Source: JBFWYO01 sp050186335
GTDB lineage: Bacteria; Pseudomonadota; Alphaproteobacteria; Bin65
Direction: 5' to 3'
NCBI GenBank assembly: GCA_050186335.1
Contig: JBFWYO010000143.1
Coordinates: 1 to 6,354, forward strand
DNA: 6,354 nt
Below, piece after piece: positions 1 to 6,354 of this stretch. Numbering within the stretch: position 1 is the stretch's first letter; each line of letters opens with the position of its first letter. The translations under genes were made by a program, and so were the position numbers. The notes under the pieces were generated by a model that worked only from the letters and a program-made list of their open reading frames with translations, searched no databases and had not been told where the DNA came from.

Positions 1-4
1 AACA

Positions 5-44
5 GGAAAGGGCGTGTCGACCGCGAGGCCGACACGCCCTTTTC
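5..44. terminator. Strong inverted repeat, probable intrinsic terminator (possibly bidirectional)
   Basis: Bases 7-19 are a perfect 13-bp inverted repeat of bases 30-42, with a GC core flanked by AAA/TTT. Read on the minus strand, the stem continues through a G-U wobble and two more G-C pairs to a four-base loop, about 16 pairs in all, followed by CCTGTT. Read on the plus strand, there is an A-C mismatch, then CC/GG closing a GCGA (GNRA-type) loop, and the stem can extend outward by a G-U and a G-C pair. The plus-strand tail is TTTTCGTTTCC. The repeat lies 37 bases past the hydrolase stop codon, so it probably ends that transcript. The T-richer plus-strand tail suggests it may also end a plus-strand gene lying to the left of the window. 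Termination is inferred from structure only. Confidence 0.75.
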
Positions 45-79
45 GTTTCCGCCCGATTTTCCGCCAGGCGCCCGGCGTT

Positions 80-1339
80 TTAGGCAAGCAGCTTCTTGCG
101 GGCACCCCAGTCGAAGATCGTCGACATGCACTGCGCCAGGTGTTCGGGCTGGCCCAGATAATAGTGCGTGGCGCCCTTGATCGAGACCAGTTCCTTCTCC
201 GGCGTCGCCAGCGCCTTGAAGATCGCCGGGTTATGCGTGGCCGGCACGGCATCGTCGGCCTCGTTCTCGATCTGCAGTACGGGCGTCTTGTGGATCCGCG
301 CGGCGGACACGGTGCCCTTGGCCTGGGACAGGTCGTACGACCATTGCGACATCCACGAGCGCAGCGACGAGTAGCGCGCAAGGCCCGCCGGCGCGGCGTT
401 CGCCATGCGCGGCTCGCCGAGGAAACAATGGTTCGGCTTGCGGCCGTTGGGATCGACCGTGGGGTCGATCCAGCGCACGTCGCACATGGTGCGATGAACC
501 ACGAAACCGCGTTCGACCTCGCCGTCGTTCTTCTTCTTGAGATACGCCAGGGTTTCCTGCGCCCAGTTCGTGATCTTGCGATTGCGCGCGATCTGCGCCG
601 CGCGGAAGCGCGCCACGAACTCCGGCTTGAACGGCGGCTTGTTCGGGCAGTTGGCGTTGTAGATGTCCAGCTCGAGATCGCGGTCGTCCGGATTGAGCTC
701 GTTGCGCACCGACGGATCCATCCATTCGGTCACCGTTTCGGCGCGGCTCAGATGCGCGGCGATGAAAATGATCCCATCGGCAGGCTGCAATTTGGCCTTG
801 GTCAAATCATACTCGTCGCCGGCCGGGGTGTGCGTGATGGTCGGGCTTTCGGCCTGGCTCTGATAGAACAGCGACAGCGAACCGCCGCCGGACCAGCCGA
901 CCAGTATGATCTTCTTGTAGCCGAGTTCTTCCCGCGCCCAGCGCACATACTGGCCAAGATCGAAACAGACCTTTTCCATGATCAGCGCGCTGTCGTTCTT
1001 CGGGTAGCGGCTGCCGGCGCAGATCACGTGCAGGCCTTGGTTGGCCAGGGATTCGGGCATCGGCAGCAACTGCAGCGTCGACGACGGGTGCATGAAGATG
1101 AACACGGTATCCGAGGAATGATTGCGCGGCACGAAGCGCTGCCCTTCGAGCACGACGAACCCCTGGGTGCCCACGAAGCCGTAGGTTTCGGTGAATTTCG
1201 GCACTTCGGGGAATTTCAGGATGATCGGGATCCGGTCCCATTCGAACTTCTTCGCTGCTGCCACCGCTTCCTCCATGCCTTGGTGCTTGATCCGCTCGTA
1301 TGTCCTTACGGGAAGCGAACGGGAGGATTCAATCACCAA
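80..1339 (-). CDS. Alpha/beta-fold hydrolase, substrate unknown
   Basis: Protein of up to 419 residues with alpha/beta-hydrolase hallmarks. The nucleophile elbow is GWSGGG with Ser150, after strand KKIILVG. A likely oxyanion region is HPSST near residues 84-88. The acid is probably Asp362 or Asp363 in ENEADDAVP after strand TPVLQIE, and the catalytic His is His392 in KGATHYY. Serine, acid and histidine occur in the expected order. Residues about 160-345 form a long insert between the nucleophile strand and the acid strand, probably a cap over the active site. No signal peptide or membrane segment is visible, so it is likely cytoplasmic. The longest frame starts at TTG 1339, with GTG at 1336 next and the first ATG at 1276 (residue 22). 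None has a strong ribosome binding site, so the start is uncertain; the ATG gives 398 residues. An esterase or related acyl/ester hydrolase is the family expectation. I do not recognise a specific member, and the neighbours give no clue to substrate. Confidence 0.88.
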   Translation of the reverse strand: MVIESSRSLPVRTYERIKHQGMEEAVAAAKKFEWDRIPIILKFPEVPKFTETYGFVGTQGFVVLEGQRFVPRNHSSDTVFIFMHPSSTLQLLPMPESLANQGLHVICAGSRYPKNDSALIMEKVCFDLGQYVRWAREELGYKKIILVGWSGGGSLSLFYQSQAESPTITHTPAGDEYDLTKAKLQPADGIIFIAAHLSRAETVTEWMDPSVRNELNPDDRDLELDIYNANCPNKPPFKPEFVARFRAAQIARNRKITNWAQETLAYLKKKNDGEVERGFVVHRTMCDVRWIDPTVDPNGRKPNHCFLGEPRMANAAPAGLARYSSLRSWMSQWSYDLSQAKGTVSAARIHKTPVLQIENEADDAVPATHNPAIFKALATPEKELVSIKGATHYYLGQPEHLAQCMSTIFDWGARKKLLA

Positions 1340-1382
1340 AAATAGGTACAGTTCGCTTGATGGACTCTTGGAGACCCTCGGA
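1277..1382. promoter_or_regulatory. Divergent start region between hydrolase and GIY-YIG genes
   Basis: The hydrolase and the GIY-YIG gene are transcribed away from each other, so promoters for both should lie in or near this stretch. If the hydrolase uses its TTG codon, only 43 bases (1340-1382) are non-coding. If it uses the ATG at 1276, the whole 106 bases are. A short AT-richer patch lies at about 1328-1350. I could not find a convincing -35/-10 pair on either strand, so this entry is an inference from gene orientation rather than from motifs. Confidence 0.3.
1370..1373 (+). promoter_or_regulatory. Ribosome binding site of the GIY-YIG gene
   Basis: GGAG lies nine bases before the ATG at 1383. 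It decides the start of the small gene: the same frame is open further upstream to an ATG at 1191, but that extension runs antisense through the hydrolase coding region and does not resemble the family. Confidence 0.65.
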
Positions 1383-1640
1383 ATGCCGTGCTTCGTTTAC
1401 GTTTTGGGCAGCGGCAGCGATGAGGTGCATCGCACCTATGTCGGCTGGACGACCGATCTGGAGCGGCGCCTGCAGCATCACAATGCGGGCAGCGGCGCCA
1501 AATCGACGCGGGGGCGGCAATGGGTGCTGCTGTATGCCGAGCGCTACCCGACCCGCGGCGAAGCGATGAGTCGGGAATGGCATATCAAGCGCGACCGGAA
1601 ATTCCGGAAGACGCTGGCCGATGGCGCGAGCGGCGGCTGA
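1383..1640 (+). CDS. Small GIY-YIG endonuclease-domain protein (UPF0213/YhbQ-like)
   Basis: An 85-residue protein that is essentially one GIY-YIG nuclease domain. The 'GIY' element is FVYVL with Tyr6, and the 'YIG' element is TYVGWT with Tyr19 and Gly21. The conserved arginine is in DLERRL (Arg28 or Arg29). The segment HNAGSGAKSTRGR is typical of the single-domain UPF0213/YhbQ group. The metal-binding glutamate is probably Glu65 in EAMSREWHIKR, so the active-site residues appear intact. Family members cleave DNA through one Mg-bound glutamate, and the single-domain bacterial proteins have been linked to DNA damage handling, but their physiological role is poorly defined. The length fits the family. 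The start at ATG 1383 is supported by GGAG nine bases upstream. It is divergent from the hydrolase and convergent with gltD, so it appears monocistronic. Nothing around it suggests a homing element or mobile intron. Confidence 0.92.
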   Translation: MPCFVYVLGSGSDEVHRTYVGWTTDLERRLQHHNAGSGAKSTRGRQWVLLYAERYPTRGEAMSREWHIKRDRKFRKTLADGASGG

Positions 1641-1676
1641 TCGACAGCCACACCAAACCCGTGCCGGGCGATCGCG

Positions 1677-3128
1677 TCAGCGCGGCAGGTCGCTCGATCC
1701 CATCAGGAATTCGTCGACCGCGCGGGCGCATTGCCGTCCCTCGCGAATCGCCCAGACGACCAGAGATTGGCCGCGGCGCATGTCGCCGGCGGCAAACACC
1801 TTGCCGACCGACGTTCGGTAATCGTCGGTGTTCGCCAACACATTGCTGCGCGCATCGAGCTCGACCGCGGATTGACCGATCAGGCCGGCGCCGACCGGGC
1901 CGAGGAAACCCATCGCGAGCAGCACGAGATCGGCCTTGATCTCGAACGCGCTGCCCGGCATTTCGCTCATCTGCATCCGGCCGCCGGCGCCCTGGCGCCA
2001 TTCGGCGCGCACGCACTCGAGCGCCGTCACCTTGCCGTGCTTGCCGATCGCGCGCTTGGTGAGCACCGCCCAGTCGCGTTCGCAGCCTTCCTCTTGCGAG
2101 GACGAGGTGCGCATCTTGAGCGGCCAATCCGGCCAGGTCAGGCCCTTGTCTTCGGTATCCGGCGGGCGCGGCATGATTTCAAGTTGCAGCACGGATGCGG
2201 CGCCCTGGCGGATCGACGTGCCGACGCAGTCCGAGCCGGTATCGCCGCCGCCGATGACGATGACATGCTTGCCCTTGGCGCTGATGGCGCCGTTGGGCGC
2301 GGCCTTCGCTTCCGGATCGCCGGCGACGCGCTTGTTCTGCTGGATCAGGAAATCCATCGCGAAGTGGATCCCGTCCAATTCGCGTCCGGGCACCGCGAGA
2401 TCGCGCGGCGCTTCGGCGCCGCCGCTGAGTACCACCGCGTCGTAGCTGTCGAACACGGTCTTGAACGGCAAATCCGCGCCGACCTCAACGCCGGTGCGGA
2501 ATTCGACGCCCTCGGCGGACATCTGCTCGACGCGGCGGTCGATCAGCGGCTTCTCCATCTTGAAATCGGGAATACCGTACCGCAGCAATCCGCCGATACG
2601 ATCGTGCTTCTCGAACAACGTGACCGAGTGACCGGCGCGCGCCAGTTGCTGCGCGCAAGCCATGCCGGCCGGGCCGGAACCGATGACCGCCACGCGCTTG
2701 CCGGTTCGTCGCGGCGCCTTGTGCGGGACGATCCAGCCTTCCTGCCAGCCGCGATCGACGATGGTGCATTCGATGGTCTTGATCGTCACCGGGTTGTCGT
2801 CGATGTTCAGCGTGCACGCGGCTTCGCACGGCGCCGGGCAGATGCGCCCGGTGAATTCCGGGAAATTGTTGGTCGAGTGCAGGGTCTCGAGCGCCATGCG
2901 CCACTGATCGCGATAGACCAGATTGTTCCAGTCCGGGATCATGTTGTTGACGGGACAGCCGGTATGACAGAATGGAATCCCGCAATCCATGCAGCGCGCC
3001 GCCTGCTTCGAGGTTTCCCCGTACGGCATCGGCTTGACGAACTCGCGCCAGTTCGTCCGGCGCTGCTCCGGCTTCTCGTAGGCGCGATCTTGCCGCGCGA
3101 TTTCCAGAAAGCCGGTCGGCTTTCCCAT
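1677..3128 (-). CDS. gltD: Glutamate synthase [NADPH] small (beta) subunit
   Basis: A 483-residue protein of normal length for GltD. It oxidises NADPH on FAD and delivers electrons to GltB for glutamate formation in the cytoplasm. The N-terminal part carries two cysteine groups for 4Fe-4S clusters: Cys46, 49, 54 and 58 (CMDCGIPFCHTGC) and Cys97, 101 and 105 (CPAPCEAAC). The FAD dinucleotide fold is VAVIGSGPAG at 146-155, with the ribose-binding acid Glu173 in LFEKHDRIGG. The NADPH fold is VIVIGGGDTGSD at 289-300. The C-terminal FAD motif GKVFAAGDMRRGQSLV begins at 442. All expected residues are present. The ATG at 3128 has GGGAG seven bases upstream and lies 29 bases after the gltB stop, so the pair is co-transcribed. 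The same frame is open far upstream inside gltB, but that part is not GltD-like. Related FAD/NADPH subunits, such as that of dihydropyrimidine dehydrogenase, share the fold, but adjacency to gltB settles the identity. Confidence 0.97.
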   Translation of the reverse strand: MGKPTGFLEIARQDRAYEKPEQRRTNWREFVKPMPYGETSKQAARCMDCGIPFCHTGCPVNNMIPDWNNLVYRDQWRMALETLHSTNNFPEFTGRICPAPCEAACTLNIDDNPVTIKTIECTIVDRGWQEGWIVPHKAPRRTGKRVAVIGSGPAGMACAQQLARAGHSVTLFEKHDRIGGLLRYGIPDFKMEKPLIDRRVEQMSAEGVEFRTGVEVGADLPFKTVFDSYDAVVLSGGAEAPRDLAVPGRELDGIHFAMDFLIQQNKRVAGDPEAKAAPNGAISAKGKHVIVIGGGDTGSDCVGTSIRQGAASVLQLEIMPRPPDTEDKGLTWPDWPLKMRTSSSQEEGCERDWAVLTKRAIGKHGKVTALECVRAEWRQGAGGRMQMSEMPGSAFEIKADLVLLAMGFLGPVGAGLIGQSAVELDARSNVLANTDDYRTSVGKVFAAGDMRRGQSLVVWAIREGRQCARAVDEFLMGSSDLPR

Positions 3129-3135
3129 AGCGTAA

Positions 3136-3140
3136 CTCCC
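3136..3140 (-). promoter_or_regulatory. Ribosome binding site of gltD
   Basis: On the minus strand, GGGAG lies seven bases before the gltD ATG at 3128, inside the 29-base gap after gltB. It fixes the gltD start and shows that gltD has its own translation initiation rather than relying on an overlap with the gltB stop. Confidence 0.75.
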
Positions 3141-3157
3141 AAACTGTCTTTTTGAAT

Positions 3158-6354
<3,197 letters not shown>

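Noticed and set aside
14..1345. A 443-codon plus-strand open frame opposite the hydrolase.
   Set aside because: The minus strand encodes a protein with a complete alpha/beta-hydrolase triad. This frame starts inside the left-edge hairpin and is Arg/His-rich with no domain.
1191..1382. A 64-residue N-terminal extension of the GIY-YIG protein.
   Set aside because: It overlaps the hydrolase 5' region on the other strand, is not GIY-YIG-like, and the ATG at 1383 has a well-placed ribosome binding site.
1383..1640. The GIY-YIG gene as a sign of a homing endonuclease, mobile intron or other mobile element.
   Set aside because: It is a stand-alone 85-residue UPF0213/YhbQ-type protein with no DNA-binding extension, flanking repeats, intron structure or transposase nearby.
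1668..1675. Palindrome GCGATCGC as a possible regulatory or repeat element.
   Set aside because: An isolated eight-base palindrome is expected by chance in such GC-rich DNA, and no second copy or array was seen around it.
1731..3155. A 474-codon plus-strand open frame opposite gltD.
   Set aside because: It mirrors gltD codon for codon, has the same biased composition, no recognisable motif and no convincing ribosome binding site.

Overview
The window is GC-rich and densely coding. It contains four protein genes and no mobile element, CRISPR array, rRNA or tRNA that I can recognise. The host looks like a high-GC Gram-negative, most likely a proteobacterium. The style of the GIY-YIG protein and the glutamate synthase sequences suggests Alphaproteobacteria, but that is an impression from remembered sequences and is not proven here.

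From left to right, a strong inverted repeat (5-44) sits just beyond the 3' end of an alpha/beta-hydrolase gene on the minus strand (80-1339 at most). A small GIY-YIG endonuclease-domain gene (1383-1640, plus strand) starts divergently from the hydrolase across a short gap. It ends convergently against gltD, with 36 bases between the two stop codons. The right-hand 75% of the window is the minus-strand glutamate synthase operon. gltB (3158 to the right edge, 5' end cut off) is followed after 29 bases by gltD (1677-3128).

GltB and GltD together form NADPH-dependent glutamate synthase (GOGAT). GltD oxidises NADPH at its FAD/NADPH domains and passes electrons through iron-sulfur clusters to the FMN of GltB. 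There 2-oxoglutarate and ammonia released from glutamine become glutamate. This is core nitrogen assimilation, paired in the cell with glutamine synthetase. The hydrolase and the GIY-YIG protein show no evident functional link to GOGAT.

I found no convincing undescribed system. The many long open frames opposite or beside these genes, including one of 886 codons antisense to gltB, are best explained as by-products of GC-rich codon usage. The points most worth checking are the hairpin at the left edge, the unclear start and unknown substrate of the hydrolase, and the lack of a visible terminator between the convergent gltD and GIY-YIG genes.
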